Program-made: the position numbers and the translations under genes
Shown here: in pieces, positions 1-8,158 of the stretch
Position numbering within the stretch: the first letter of the stretch is position 1
How the letters are laid out: each line of letters opens with the position of its first letter
Assembly: GCF_001812805.1 (NCBI RefSeq)
Contig: NZ_KV810467.1
Location: forward strand, 11,288-75,287
Reading direction: 5' to 3'
DNA: 64,000 nt
From: Corynebacterium sp. HMSC078H07
GTDB taxonomy: Bacteria; Actinomycetota; Actinomycetes; Mycobacteriales; Mycobacteriaceae
The notes under the pieces: generated by a model
The model's database searches: none
Seen by the model: only the letters and a program-made list of their open reading frames with translations
What the model was told of the DNA's origin: nothing

Positions 1-305
1 CAGGTGAGTCGGGACATGTTTGACACCATGAACACTCCCAACCGCAACCTTGCCAGTGTCAAAGCAGGCTAAGGCCTCAGTGTCGCCGGTAGGACTAAGA
101 AGCCCCTGCTCCACTCAGCGTAGGCGCCATCGTGCTCATACTTCGACTATCCCGATGCTTCTCGCGCACGCGGCAGGGTTCCTGCAAGGAGGGCCTCCGG
201 GAACAGAATCAACCTTTCCAGCGCTCTGGGCAAAGCGAAACCGGCACCCCAGAACAAAACAAACTGAGATGCCGGTTTGTCAACGATGTCGCGACTCATG
301 ACATT
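1..305 (+). repeat. IS-derived repeat copy R1 (truncated at window edge)
   Basis: This segment is nearly the same as 14685-15010. Both carry the same start (CAGGTGAGTCGGGACATG), the same internal hairpin (AAACCGGCA near 238 pairing with TGCCGGTTT near 272) and the same end (GTCGCGACTCATGACAT). The end sequence is related in inverse orientation to TTGACAGGTGAGTCGCGACA at the other copy, as expected for insertion-sequence terminal repeats. No transposase is present. I infer a non-autonomous or decayed element, IS481/IS3-like by its ends only. It stops 3 bases short of the 3' end of tRNA-Ser(CGA). Confidence 0.7.
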
Positions 306-307
306 GG

Positions 308-395
308 CGGTGGCGGCGGGATTTGAACCCGCGGTTGGGGGTTACCCAACAATCGCTTTCGAGGCGATCACCTTCGGCCGCTCGGACACGCCACC
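308..395 (-). tRNA. tRNA-Ser(CGA)
   Basis: Read on the minus strand this 88-nt sequence folds as a class II tRNA. Its acceptor stem is GGTGGCG with CGCCACC plus discriminator G. The anticodon loop is CTCGAAA (anticodon CGA), there is a long variable arm, and the T-loop is GGTTCAAATCC. It reads UCG codons. No CCA is encoded. Confidence 0.96.
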
Positions 396-486
396 GCGTT
401 CCAGATTACGGGAGTCATCCCGAGCGACAAAATCGCTGCCCACGCCAGGCGGCACGGACAGCGATTCAGCTATTTGAGGCTAGGAA

Positions 487-684
487 TTAGTCCTTGAGGT
501 TACCGATGACCTCGTTGGCCTTATCCTTGATGCCCTCAACAGCGTCGGAAGCCTTCTGCTTGGCCTCGGAGGTGACCTGGTCGGCCTTGCCCTCGTTCTC
601 CAGCTTTTCGTTGTCGCTTACGTTGCCAGCGGCTTCCTTAGCCTTGCCGACGAACTCGTCCTTCTTGTTCTCAAAATCACCCAT
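487..684 (-). CDS. CsbD-like general stress protein
   Basis: A 65-residue, highly charged, Cys-free protein with the lysine/alanine/glutamate repeat pattern of the CsbD family (N-terminal MGDFENKKDEFVGKAKEAAG, then KASDAVEGIKDKANEVIG). CsbD proteins are small hydrophilic proteins induced in the general stress response; their biochemical role is not known. The start at 684 is fixed by AAGGAG six bases upstream. It stands alone, with tadA ending about 90 bases upstream. Confidence 0.88.
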   Translation of the reverse strand: MGDFENKKDEFVGKAKEAAGNVSDNEKLENEGKADQVTSEAKQKASDAVEGIKDKANEVIGNLKD

Positions 685-776
685 GATTTTCTCCTTAATC
701 TTTGTCCATTCAATGCGGGCCACCCAGCCTACACCTGAATCGGAAAGAGGAACCGGGGACACTACCCAACTCAGGG

Positions 777-1265
777 CTACTCGCCGCTGCCGCGCAGCCC
801 CCCGAAGAAGCTCGTGAGCAGCTCCGCGCACTCCTCCTCCAGCACACCGCCGCGTACCTCGGGCACGTGGAGGGCGCCGGGGGCGCGGAGGACGTCGACA
901 AGCGAGCCGCATGCCCCCGTCTTCGGCTCAAAGGCACCAAAGACCACCGAGGACACCCGGGAAGCCTGAATCGCACCAGCGCACATCGCGCAGGGTTCCA
1001 AGGTGACGACCAGCTCGCAACCCTCCAGCCGCCAGCCATCACCGCGCACACGCACCGCCTGGCGGATGGCTTCAACCTCCGCATGCGCTGTTGGGTCATT
1101 GAGTTGCTCGCGGCGATTCACGCCGGTGGCGAGTTCTTTACCGGAGGCGTCGTACAGCACGGCGCCCACCGGGATATCTCCCACCGGCGTGGTGCGCGCC
1201 ACCTCTATGGCGCGGCGCATGCGAGACTCCGAGCGCACCAGGCCCGCTGCTGGTTTAAGAGTCAT
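777..1265 (-). CDS. tadA: tRNA-specific adenosine deaminase TadA
   Basis: A 162-residue zinc-dependent deaminase that converts A34 of tRNA-Arg(ACG) to inosine so that one tRNA can read CGU, CGC and CGA. The CDA-fold signature is complete: HAEVEAI (zinc ligand His61, proton-shuttle Glu63) and PCAMCAG (Cys92 and Cys95). Length fits the family. The chosen ATG at 1265 overlaps the end of the upstream gene by 11 bases, implying coupled translation; a start a few codons further in cannot be excluded. Its usual substrate, tRNA-Arg(ACG), lies in this window at 20870-20942. Confidence 0.95.
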   Translation of the reverse strand: MTLKPAAGLVRSESRMRRAIEVARTTPVGDIPVGAVLYDASGKELATGVNRREQLNDPTAHAEVEAIRQAVRVRGDGWRLEGCELVVTLEPCAMCAGAIQASRVSSVVFGAFEPKTGACGSLVDVLRAPGALHVPEVRGGVLEEECAELLTSFFGGLRGSGE

Positions 1266-1758
1266 CCGAGTCGAGGCCGTCGATGAAATCCTCCAGCTCA
1301 TCGCCAAAACCCAGCTCGCCGGCGATGCGCAGGAGCATATCGGAAGGCCAGTCCTCATCGTTGTCAATGATGTAGCCCACTTGGTCCTCGTCGAGGCCGA
1401 GGTCCGCGAAGATGTCGAAGTCGCCATCGCCGTAGGGATCGGCGTCCTCCCACTCGTCTTCGTCCAAATCCGGGATATCAATATCGCGCAGGTCGAGGAA
1501 ATCCGCGGCGAAGTCGTCTTCGGCGGCATAGGTGGCGTCGGAAAGCAGCATACGCACATCCCCCGGCACCGGGCGCACGACGACGAAATAGTCATCCTCC
1601 ACGCACAGCAGCGCAAAGGCCGCACCCTCGGAACGCAGGTTGCGCACCGCCTTAATGGAGGTGTTGACGTTAGTGAAGTCATCCTCGAAGGGGCGAATCA
1701 CCCATCCGTGCTCGCTGCGGGCGACGGTGATGGAAAAAGAGAGATCGTCGTGGCTCAT
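1255..1758 (-). CDS. tRNA adenosine deaminase-associated protein
   Basis: A 167-residue very acidic protein; its middle is rich in Asp and Glu. It matches the actinobacterial family found directly upstream of tadA and named for that linkage. No catalytic motif is visible and the molecular role is unknown. It is divergent from tyrA with 39 bases between the two starts, so that short gap must hold both promoters. The 3' end overlaps tadA. Confidence 0.85.
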   Translation of the reverse strand: MSHDDLSFSITVARSEHGWVIRPFEDDFTNVNTSIKAVRNLRSEGAAFALLCVEDDYFVVVRPVPGDVRMLLSDATYAAEDDFAADFLDLRDIDIPDLDEDEWEDADPYGDGDFDIFADLGLDEDQVGYIIDNDEDWPSDMLLRIAGELGFGDELEDFIDGLDSDDS

Positions 1759-1797
1759 ACCTCGTCAGATTAGTCGGGTTGTGCCACAATTGTCACC

Positions 1798-2826
1798 GTG
1801 AGTTCTCAAGATGTTCAACGCCCCGTCTGCATTATCGGCCTCGGCCTCATTGGTGGTTCCCTGCTGCGTGACCTCGCTGCAAGCAACCATCCGGTGTACG
1901 GCTACAACCACTCCACGTCCGGTGCCCGCATTGCTGTGAAGCAGGGCTTTGACGTCACCGATGACCTCCCCGCCATTCTTCGCCGCGCGGAGGAAGACAA
2001 GGCGCTCATCGTTATCGCGGTGCCGATGGATGCGGTTGCGTCGGTCCTCGATGCCATTCAGGAACACGCCCCGAGCTGCGGCTTTACGGACGTCGTCTCG
2101 GTGAAGACCGAAATCCGCCAGCTCGTCGTTGACCGCAACATGCACCCACGCTACGTGGGTGGCCACCCCATGGCGGGTACGTCCAAGTCCGGTTGGGAGA
2201 ACTCTCAGACCGGCCTGTTCAACCGCGCTGCCTGGGTCATCACCTACGACTACGCCGCTGAGTGCGAGGCTCGTGGCGAGCGTATCCCCGCCGAGTGGGA
2301 GAATATTTTCGCTGATGTTGTCCGCATGACGCAGATGGTCCACGCGGAGGCCGTGCCGGTGCGCGTGGCGAACCACGATGCTGCGGTTGCTCGCATTTCT
2401 CATCTGCCGCACGTGCTGGCAGAGACCCTCGCGGTAGTGGGCGATAATGGCGGCATCCTGGCGCAGTCCCTGGCGGCTGGCTCTTTCAAGGACGGCACGC
2501 GCGTGGCCGGTACCCACCCGGATCTGGTTCGCCAGATGTGCGAGACCAACGCGACTGCCCTAGTCACTGCTTTGGATGAGGCGATTGAGTTGATGCAGTC
2601 TGCCCGTGACTCGCTGGCTTCAGATGAGCCTTCAATCGCCGAGCTTGCCGACGCTGGCTACAGAGCCCGCACCCGCATCGAAGCCCGATCCGGTGCTCGT
2701 AAGGAATCCGTTTCTCCGGTCAAGATTTCTTCCCGCCCGGTGCTGCGCCTGCACCCGGGTGCACCGAATTGGGTAGCGCAGTTGCGCCAGACGGAATCCT
2801 TGGGTGGGCGCATCGAGATCTTCTAG
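1798..2826 (+). CDS. tyrA: Prephenate/arogenate dehydrogenase TyrA
   Basis: A 342-residue enzyme of tyrosine synthesis. The N-terminal Rossmann motif GLGLIGGSLL (about residues 14-23) binds NAD(P). The conserved GGHPMAGTSKSGWENS block follows near residue 120, and the rest is the helical dimerisation domain. Corynebacterial homologues act mainly on arogenate, so prephenate specificity is not certain. Start is GTG at 1798, only 39 bases from the divergent deaminase-associated gene, so the mRNA leader must be very short or absent. Confidence 0.93.
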   Translation: MSSQDVQRPVCIIGLGLIGGSLLRDLAASNHPVYGYNHSTSGARIAVKQGFDVTDDLPAILRRAEEDKALIVIAVPMDAVASVLDAIQEHAPSCGFTDVVSVKTEIRQLVVDRNMHPRYVGGHPMAGTSKSGWENSQTGLFNRAAWVITYDYAAECEARGERIPAEWENIFADVVRMTQMVHAEAVPVRVANHDAAVARISHLPHVLAETLAVVGDNGGILAQSLAAGSFKDGTRVAGTHPDLVRQMCETNATALVTALDEAIELMQSARDSLASDEPSIAELADAGYRARTRIEARSGARKESVSPVKISSRPVLRLHPGAPNWVAQLRQTESLGGRIEIF

Positions 2827-3230
2827 CCGGCTGGTGGGCTTCTAGGCCCAACTTCTAAGCTCCAGAAGGGCCCTGCTCTGGAATTCTTTCGACCCGCTGA
2901 GCACATTCCTATCCTTGGTCGGCGGTTTCACCGTGCCCACACCGCTGCAGCACAAGGTCTCTTTAGTACGGTCCCTTGCTCTGGCCCCTTTGCAGTGCAA
3001 AGGGACCACTTACGGGCAGTTTTCCTTACTCAGATGGTCCCTTTAGTCAGCGAAAGGACCAAACTAAAGGAACCAATATAAAGGGACCATCTGCAACAGC
3101 TTGCCTCGCCCGATCTGGCGGAGAGCATCAGCCGGAGGGCAGTTCTGTCCATAAAACAGTTTTCAAAAAGAGTTTTGCAGGTGGCATCGGCCGGACTGTG
3201 AAGTAGCATGCACGGCGGTGCGCGGGGTGT
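2827..3230. repeat. Non-coding gap with repeated GGTCCCTTT hairpins
   Basis: I see no credible gene in this 400-base gap. It carries several copies of GGTCCCTTT or its complement. Perfect 14-base inverted arms lie at 3032-3045 and 3079-3092 (AGATGGTCCCTTTA), and a near-palindrome CCCTTTGCAGTGCAAAGGG lies at about 2986-3004. A short open frame at 2976-3206 follows these palindromes and lacks a ribosome site, so I do not call it. Possible readings are a decayed miniature transposable element or a structured transcript end after tyrA. Confidence 0.6.
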
Positions 3231-3419
3231 TTAGTCGCGGAAGGTGTCGTCGCGGCGCTTGCGAGCTTGGGACTCATCGCGCGTGATGCCGAGGAGCGGG
3301 TAGCCCATGAGGCCCGCTGCTAGGCCCACCGGCAACAACCACGGCATGCCGGAGGCCAGCCACAGCACCAGGCCGAAGATGGCTCCGGCGATCAGACAGG
3401 GAATAAGTTTCTCCTTCAT
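3231..3419 (-). CDS. Small two-helix membrane protein
   Basis: A 62-residue protein with two hydrophobic stretches (about residues 5-22 and 26-44) and a charged C-terminal tail (RDESQARKRRDDTFRD). No family recognised. It starts 11 bases after the serine protease gene in the same direction and is probably the last gene of that three-gene operon (acyltransferase-like, protease, small membrane protein). Confidence 0.65.
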   Translation of the reverse strand: MKEKLIPCLIAGAIFGLVLWLASGMPWLLPVGLAAGLMGYPLLGITRDESQARKRRDDTFRD

Positions 3420-3430
3420 GGAGAAACAGC

Positions 3431-4579
3431 CTAGTTGGTGCGCTTCTCAGCGCCAGACTTGCGGTTAAGCACACGCGAGAAGATGGCGATCGCGATAAGT
3501 CCGACTACCGCGGTAATGCCCGCTGGCCACGCGACAAAGGCACTGACTTGCATCGTTGTTGGTGGCGCCGGGGAGTTGTCGGCATTAAGAATGCCGTCGG
3601 TATCGCGGCCGCTGATAACGTCCTCGATCCAATCGCGGACTTCGACCACCGACGTGATGGCCGCAGTCGGGGAAGGCAGGTCCGGATCTGCATTCGAAGT
3701 GCCAGCGGTGGCCACGCCCACGAGGCGGCCATTGACGAAGAACGGTCCGCCGGAGTCGCCGCCCTGCATGCCCTCGCCATTGAGGGACTTCACGTCCATG
3801 ATGGCAGCGGCAATCATCGGCCCCACTCCCCCAAGCTCGCCAGCTGGGATGCTTTCCGCGCCGCCTGGGCCCGAGGTGATGTCTGGCATCTCGCCGCCCT
3901 TCATCACCTGGGGAGCGTCAGACGAGCCAGGGGCGGGAGCGACCATTCCGCCAGGTCCGTTCGGTGCGGGAACGGCCATTCCGCCAGGAGCCATGCCACC
4001 GGAATCACTTGGAGCAGTTGCTTCTCCTCCTGGAGCTACCGGCGTCATTTTCTCGCCCGACTCGTCAGGGCTCGCAGGTGGGTTGCCGCCAGACAGTAGT
4101 TCGCCGACTTCCATCTCGGCCATCGGCAGCTGGCCTTTGCGGGCCATGCGGGAGCTGCTACTCCAGCCATAGAAGTGGCCTTTCTCGCCAGCGGTGGGAA
4201 CCGCATCCGCGAGCTTGGCGGGCTTGATGCCCTCGACGGGTTCGGTCAGGTGCATAAGGCCGGCGTCGATAGTCGGTGAAACAGCCCAGGAGTCCACGTC
4301 ATAGACGCGGGTATCCTTGCCCTGGCCAAAGCGAGCTTGTGAGCCCTCGTTGTTGACGGACTCCAAGCAGTGGCGGGCGGTGAGCACCCATTGCTCGGCC
4401 ACCAGCGTGCCGGTGCAATCGCCGAAGTTTCCGATCTTGCCCATGCGCAACGCAGCCACGGCAGCGCTTTCCTCCGATTGCGGAGCGGGCTGCGCAAACT
4501 CCAAGGCCATGGCCGGCGCAGCGCCTAGCCCCACGACCAGAGAGCTGGCCACAACAGCAGCTATCTTTCGTGCCTTCAT
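3431..4579 (-). CDS. Secreted, membrane-anchored trypsin-like serine protease
   Basis: A 382-residue chymotrypsin-fold protease. It has a signal peptide (residues 1-25, ending AMA), then the catalytic triad: His70 in LTARHC, Asp105 in TIDAGLM, Ser276 in GGDSGGP. Between about residues 160 and 250 there is a low-complexity insertion rich in Pro, Gly and Met with repeated PGGM/GGM units, not part of the fold. A transmembrane helix near residues 348-368 and a basic tail (RKSGAEKRTN) would anchor it facing outward. The start overlaps the upstream stop (TAATG). Confidence 0.85.
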   Translation of the reverse strand: MKARKIAAVVASSLVVGLGAAPAMALEFAQPAPQSEESAAVAALRMGKIGNFGDCTGTLVAEQWVLTARHCLESVNNEGSQARFGQGKDTRVYDVDSWAVSPTIDAGLMHLTEPVEGIKPAKLADAVPTAGEKGHFYGWSSSSRMARKGQLPMAEMEVGELLSGGNPPASPDESGEKMTPVAPGGEATAPSDSGGMAPGGMAVPAPNGPGGMVAPAPGSSDAPQVMKGGEMPDITSGPGGAESIPAGELGGVGPMIAAAIMDVKSLNGEGMQGGDSGGPFFVNGRLVGVATAGTSNADPDLPSPTAAITSVVEVRDWIEDVISGRDTDGILNADNSPAPPTTMQVSAFVAWPAGITAVVGLIAIAIFSRVLNRKSGAEKRTN

Positions 4580-5484
4580 TACGCGGCTACCTCCTTGATT
4601 GCCCAGGCCACGGCCCTTTCAGCCGGGCCTTTTCCGAAGAACTTCTTCCACAGCGCGCTGAGCACCAGGAACGCGAGCACAAAGCCTACTGCCGCCATGG
4701 TGTTGTGCAGCGAGATGTGAGCCTGCCAGTAGCGAGCCGTGAGAATGTGCAGGATATAAATGGTCAAGGACATCGAGCCCAATGCTGCGAAAGGGAAAGC
4801 CAAGTGCGGTAGCTGACGGCCAATGATCAAGCACAGGTGCAGCACGACCGCGGTGACCGCCACGGAGAGAAGGATTTCACCAAGCACACCCGTATGGCCG
4901 GTAAAACGCAGCCAGCCAGGGATATCCGGGTTGAAGCGCTGCCACAGACCGATGCCGGTAACGACGACAGCCACCGCGGTAGTGATGGCTTGGGTGCGGG
5001 TGGGGCGGGTGAGGTAGACGTCGTAAAGCAGCATGCCTGCCACCATGTACGCCAGGAACGCCACGAGGGGGTAGACCTGCGGGAGGGTGTAGGGCGCGTA
5101 GAGCACCGTGGCGCCCGCAGTAGCCAGAGCAAAGAGCAGGACCTTCCAGACGGTGGCCAGCGGCGGCACCCAGGCGGTGAGAGCCATGGCCGCGCCCATG
5201 ACCACGAGCACCACCTGAATCTCACCGCCCACGGGCAGTAGAGCCACGCCGATGAGCATGACCAGCAGGCCGCGCGCGACCAGCTTGAGGAAAACTCGCA
5301 GCGAGTAATCGCGGGCAAGAATCATCATCGTGGTACCTGCAATGATGGCGAACCCCGCCGCCGGCAGCCCGGAGAGCACCACTTTGGCGCTCCACACCAG
5401 GTTGGCCATGTGCAGAATAATCATCCCGATGATGGCCAAGGAACGTGCAATATCAAGGCCCACTATTCGGGCACGCGCTGACAC
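4579..5484 (-). CDS. Polytopic membrane protein, acyltransferase/DUF1624-DUF418 type
   Basis: A 301-residue integral membrane protein with about nine to ten hydrophobic helices. The N-terminus RIVGLDIARSLAIIGMIILH resembles the opening helix of heparan-N-acetyltransferase-like (DUF1624) and DUF418 proteins, which begin R-x-x-GLDxxR. That similarity is the only basis for an acyl-transfer role on a cell-envelope substrate. It heads an operon with the anchored protease, to which it is joined by a one-base stop/start overlap. Confidence 0.65.
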   Translation of the reverse strand: MSARARIVGLDIARSLAIIGMIILHMANLVWSAKVVLSGLPAAGFAIIAGTTMMILARDYSLRVFLKLVARGLLVMLIGVALLPVGGEIQVVLVVMGAAMALTAWVPPLATVWKVLLFALATAGATVLYAPYTLPQVYPLVAFLAYMVAGMLLYDVYLTRPTRTQAITTAVAVVVTGIGLWQRFNPDIPGWLRFTGHTGVLGEILLSVAVTAVVLHLCLIIGRQLPHLAFPFAALGSMSLTIYILHILTARYWQAHISLHNTMAAVGFVLAFLVLSALWKKFFGKGPAERAVAWAIKEVAA

Positions 5485-5515
5485 CTATTCATCTCCTTGC
5501 AGTCGAAAACGTCGA

Positions 5516-5544
5516 AAGACCGACCAGTGGCTCTGGCCGGTCTT
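5516..5544 (-). terminator. Hairpin terminator candidate
   Basis: Arms AAGACCGACCAG and CTGGCCGGTCTT pair at 11 of 12 positions around TGGCT. On the plus side a T-rich tail follows; on the minus side the tail is weaker. It lies after the minus-strand gene 5601-6113 and before the start of the next minus gene. Confidence 0.55.
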
Positions 5545-5600
5545 CTTATTTGTGGTCGTTTTCAGCTCTGCGTTTCACGCTGCGCTGCGTGATGTGCGTC

Positions 5601-6113
5601 TCAGCGGGTAAGCGCGATAGCTTTTCCATCGCGCACGAGGTAAATGCGCTCAGGTGTTGTGGAGGCATCGGGGTCCACCTTCACCGTTACTGGACCTGCA
5701 AGAAGTTTCATGATGGCCCCGTCAGGTTGCGCGCCAAAGCAGATTTTGTCCAACCTCAAATCCCGAGTGATTTCTAGTTGACCATCTCCGTTGCTCTCAA
5801 AGTGGAAACTGAAGATATCGCAGGAGAACTGCACGACCCGATCCTTAAAGTTCACGCGAAAGGAATCCGGCTGTTTTGCTGATTGCCACTCGGAATTCAC
5901 CACGAACTCCATCTGCTGCGCATTGGCGGTGACCAAGCCTGCGGGCACGTCAGTAACGATGTTGCTCTGCGAGGATCCAACTTCCGCTATGCCCGAGCTC
6001 CCCGGCAGCTCCGAGGAGCCGGCGCCCGAGAAGAGGGAGGAAATGAAAAGCAGGATAGCGGAGAGAATCGCTTGAATCATGGGCATCATTATATCCGCCA
6101 CCGGCGGACCCAT
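5601..6113 (-). CDS. Secreted or anchored protein, META/HslJ-like C-terminus (tentative)
   Basis: A 170-residue protein with an N-terminal hydrophobic helix (about residues 8-30) and a Ser/Gly-rich linker. The compact C-terminal domain (about 60-170) has the pattern of META/HslJ-like domains: a Cys-containing strand (LRLDKICFGAQ) followed by a hydrophobic segment (IMKLLAGPVTVKV). The family call is weak. GGAGG eight bases upstream supports the start at 6113. The downstream hairpin at 5516-5544 would end its transcript. Confidence 0.5.
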   Translation of the reverse strand: MGPPVADIMMPMIQAILSAILLFISSLFSGAGSSELPGSSGIAEVGSSQSNIVTDVPAGLVTANAQQMEFVVNSEWQSAKQPDSFRVNFKDRVVQFSCDIFSFHFESNGDGQLEITRDLRLDKICFGAQPDGAIMKLLAGPVTVKVDPDASTTPERIYLVRDGKAIALTR

Positions 6114-6131
6114 CGTGCGATCCTCCAGTAA

Positions 6132-6833
6132 TTACTTGCCCAGGTCCTCCAGGATGCGCTCAGCCAGATCGGCCGAAGACTGCGGGTTCTGGCCGGTGTA
6201 CAGATTTCCGTCCACCACAACATGGGAGCTCCAGTCTTCAGCAGCCTTGCCGTACTTCACGCCAGCTTCAACGAGCTCATCCTCCAGAAGCCACTTCGCG
6301 TTCTCCGCAAGCCCATTGGACTCTTCCTCAGTGTTGGAGAAGCCAGTCACGTTCTTGCCGGCAAAGGCGTTGGTGCCATCTTCGTTCTTCGCCGCCAGGA
6401 TTGCGGCCGGCGCATGGCACAGCAATGCGAGGGGCGCGCCGGACGCAAGGCGCCGCTTCAACAGTGCGCCAGAGACAGCGTCGACTGCCAAGTCCTCCAT
6501 AGGTCCGTGGCCACCTGGATAAAAGACCAAGTCATAGTCTTCCTCTTTAACATCCGCTAGGGCCTTTGGATTATCGAGCTCATCCTTGATTGACTCAAGA
6601 TAGGAACGAATTTCCTGAAGCTCCTTGGGGTCACCGGCTCCTTCGCCAAGGCTCATCTCATCCAGCGTCGGCGCCACTGCGTTGGGGGTTGCCACGGTGA
6701 TATCCCAGCCAGCATTGCTAAACAGGCGGTGTGGAACGGCAAGTTCCTCGGCCCAGTACCCAGTCGGGTGCACAGAACCATCCTTCTGGGTCCAGCCATC
6801 TGCCGCACTGACGACGAACAATACGCTAGTCAT
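6132..6833 (-). CDS. DJ-1/PfpI family protein (Hsp31-like glyoxalase III or deglycase)
   Basis: A 233-residue class I glutamine-amidotransferase-like protein. The nucleophile elbow ALLCHAPAA holds the likely catalytic Cys, and YDLVFYPGGHGPMEDL precedes it. The motif set and length match the Hsp31-like subgroup, which hydrates methylglyoxal or repairs glycated molecules; which activity applies here cannot be told. It ends 18 bases before the next minus gene starts, so the two may be cotranscribed. Confidence 0.85.
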   Translation of the reverse strand: MTSVLFVVSAADGWTQKDGSVHPTGYWAEELAVPHRLFSNAGWDITVATPNAVAPTLDEMSLGEGAGDPKELQEIRSYLESIKDELDNPKALADVKEEDYDLVFYPGGHGPMEDLAVDAVSGALLKRRLASGAPLALLCHAPAAILAAKNEDGTNAFAGKNVTGFSNTEEESNGLAENAKWLLEDELVEAGVKYGKAAEDWSSHVVVDGNLYTGQNPQSSADLAERILEDLGK

Positions 6834-7056
6834 TTTTAATCTCCTTCACATCAGGTCTTTGCTTAGGCGCCCCACTATGTCAGAAAACTCGAATCTGTGC
6901 CGTTAGTACGGGAGCGCGACTACGGAACGCCCGGTTAAGGCTCCGGGGCACATCCGGGGCTCCTTTCGTTTTATGCTGATTTTCCACTGCTGTGGGGTTA
7001 ACAATGTGGTTCACTTTCTGTAGGGACTTTTCCCTGGAAAGTGAGGTGAAGTGAAG

Positions 7057-7305
7057 ATGAGCAAGGAACAACAACGAGCCCAATTGCAGCTGGCGAAGTC
7101 GATGTTCGACCAGGCGGCTATCTCTGTCAGTAGGGCCCGTTTCAACCTGGATCAGGCCGAGGCATCCAAGAAGGCAGCCGCCGAGAATTTCGACAAGGCT
7201 GAAGAGTTCTACCAGCAAGCCAAGACGACATACAGCTCTGCCGAGGATGCTCTCAACGCCGCAGTTACTGCGTTTGAGCAGAAGTACGGAGAAAAGCCGT
7301 TCTAA
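7057..7305 (+). CDS. Small coiled-coil protein
   Basis: An 82-residue, Ala/Gln/Glu/Lys-rich protein predicted to be one long helix or coiled coil (heptad-like SRARFNLDQAEASKKAAAEN). No family recognised. ATG at 7057 is chosen because GAGGTGAA lies about ten bases upstream; a GTG two codons earlier is possible. It converges on the tiny gene 7302-7445 and their stop codons overlap. It may mark the left rim of the prophage remnant. Confidence 0.6.
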   Translation: MSKEQQRAQLQLAKSMFDQAAISVSRARFNLDQAEASKKAAAENFDKAEEFYQQAKTTYSSAEDALNAAVTAFEQKYGEKPF

Positions 7306-7445
7306 CCAGGCTCGTCGTCGCCAGTTTTCTGCAGTTCTTCTTTTATTTTCTTTGCGTATTCGATGGCTGTTTTGGAGAAAGCGATTGACTTTTCAGCCAG
7401 TTCCTCCGGCGTTGCAGCGCCGGGGGTTTCTTCGTGATTACTCAT
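7302..7445 (-). CDS. 47-residue helical protein
   Basis: A short gene with a good ribosome site (GAGGGG about eight bases upstream of the ATG at 7445). It encodes 47 residues, starting MSNHEETPGAATPEELAEKS and then a Lys/Glu-rich helix. It is the last member of the leftward series of small genes in the prophage remnant. Its stop overlaps the stop of the convergent gene 7057-7305. Function unknown. Confidence 0.6.
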   Translation of the reverse strand: MSNHEETPGAATPEELAEKSIAFSKTAIEYAKKIKEELQKTGDDEPG

Positions 7446-7505
7446 AGTTTTTCCCCTCTTGATTCCCTCCTGCGGTATCCCCTGCCACAGGAGAGTTGCT
7501 ATCCG

Positions 7506-7829
7506 TTACGGCACCAGAAGGGCCTGTTCCAACACAGCTTTCTGGGCCGCGGTCAAGCTCATACAACTCGACAGAACCAGCGATGCGAAGGCCTCAGACG
7601 GCACTTCACGCGCTGTCCGATATCCCTGTCCGTAAATGCCGTCAATAATCATTTCGGTGAAGCATTCCGCCTGGTCTTGCCAGCCCGGCTCGAAACTGAA
7701 CTCAGTGCGACAACGCACATCAATTCCGCTGCACATCATGTCGCGGATCGAGCGCGACTGCTGCTCCTCCCAACTCAATGCATCCATCTTGTGGGCTCCT
7801 TTTCTTTCTTCGTGCATGTGTTTCTTCAT
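7506..7829 (-). CDS. Hypothetical prophage protein
   Basis: Up to 107 residues. Two starts are possible. The ATG at 7829 overlaps the stop of the upstream gene (ATGA), suggesting coupling. The ATG at 7787 has AAAGGAG about nine bases upstream and gives 93 residues starting MDALSWEEQQ. I keep the longer form because of the coupling but the shorter is equally likely. No family recognised; two Cys and an amphipathic C-terminus are visible. Confidence 0.6.
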   Translation of the reverse strand: MKKHMHEERKGAHKMDALSWEEQQSRSIRDMMCSGIDVRCRTEFSFEPGWQDQAECFTEMIIDGIYGQGYRTAREVPSEAFASLVLSSCMSLTAAQKAVLEQALLVP

Positions 7830-8158
7830 GGCTTGCCGAGCTTTGTTCTTGGCATCTGCCGCAGATTTGTTATCTGGCAGTGGAGCTTTGTTTCTCCTTG
7901 CCTGGTCACGTCTCTAAGTGCGGCGAGAAGATTAGACCCGAGGGCTATGCTCTTGCCGCCGAGGTTCATTCCTTCTAGGCCGTCGACGGCATGGATGTCG
8001 ATATTGAATTTGTCGATTAACTGGTTGAGCTCATGGATGAACTCAATTGCTTTTTGGTTCTCGATGCTGATGACGAATTCATCGCTAACCTTGCGCAGGC
8101 TTGCGGTGCTTTCTCCGAGGTTGTCCGGTGCCCTATCGTTGACTCTCATCCAGGGCAT
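7826..8158 (-). CDS. Hypothetical prophage protein
   Basis: 110 residues, soluble, mixed alpha/beta, no recognised family. A clear ribosome site AAAGGGGAA precedes the ATG at 8158, which overlaps the stop of the upstream gene. Position in a chain of overlapping small leftward genes behind a Cro-like regulator suggests an early phage gene, but nothing in the protein shows its role. Confidence 0.6.
   Translation of the reverse strand: MPWMRVNDRAPDNLGESTASLRKVSDEFVISIENQKAIEFIHELNQLIDKFNIDIHAVDGLEGMNLGGKSIALGSNLLAALRDVTRQGETKLHCQITNLRQMPRTKLGKP

Noticed and set aside
2976..3206. 76-residue frame after tyrA
   Set aside because: It runs through palindromic repeats, has no ribosome site and has an improbable composition.
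6840..7050. Left attachment site of the prophage remnant
   Set aside because: No match to the tRNA-Arg fragment or any other tRNA was found there.
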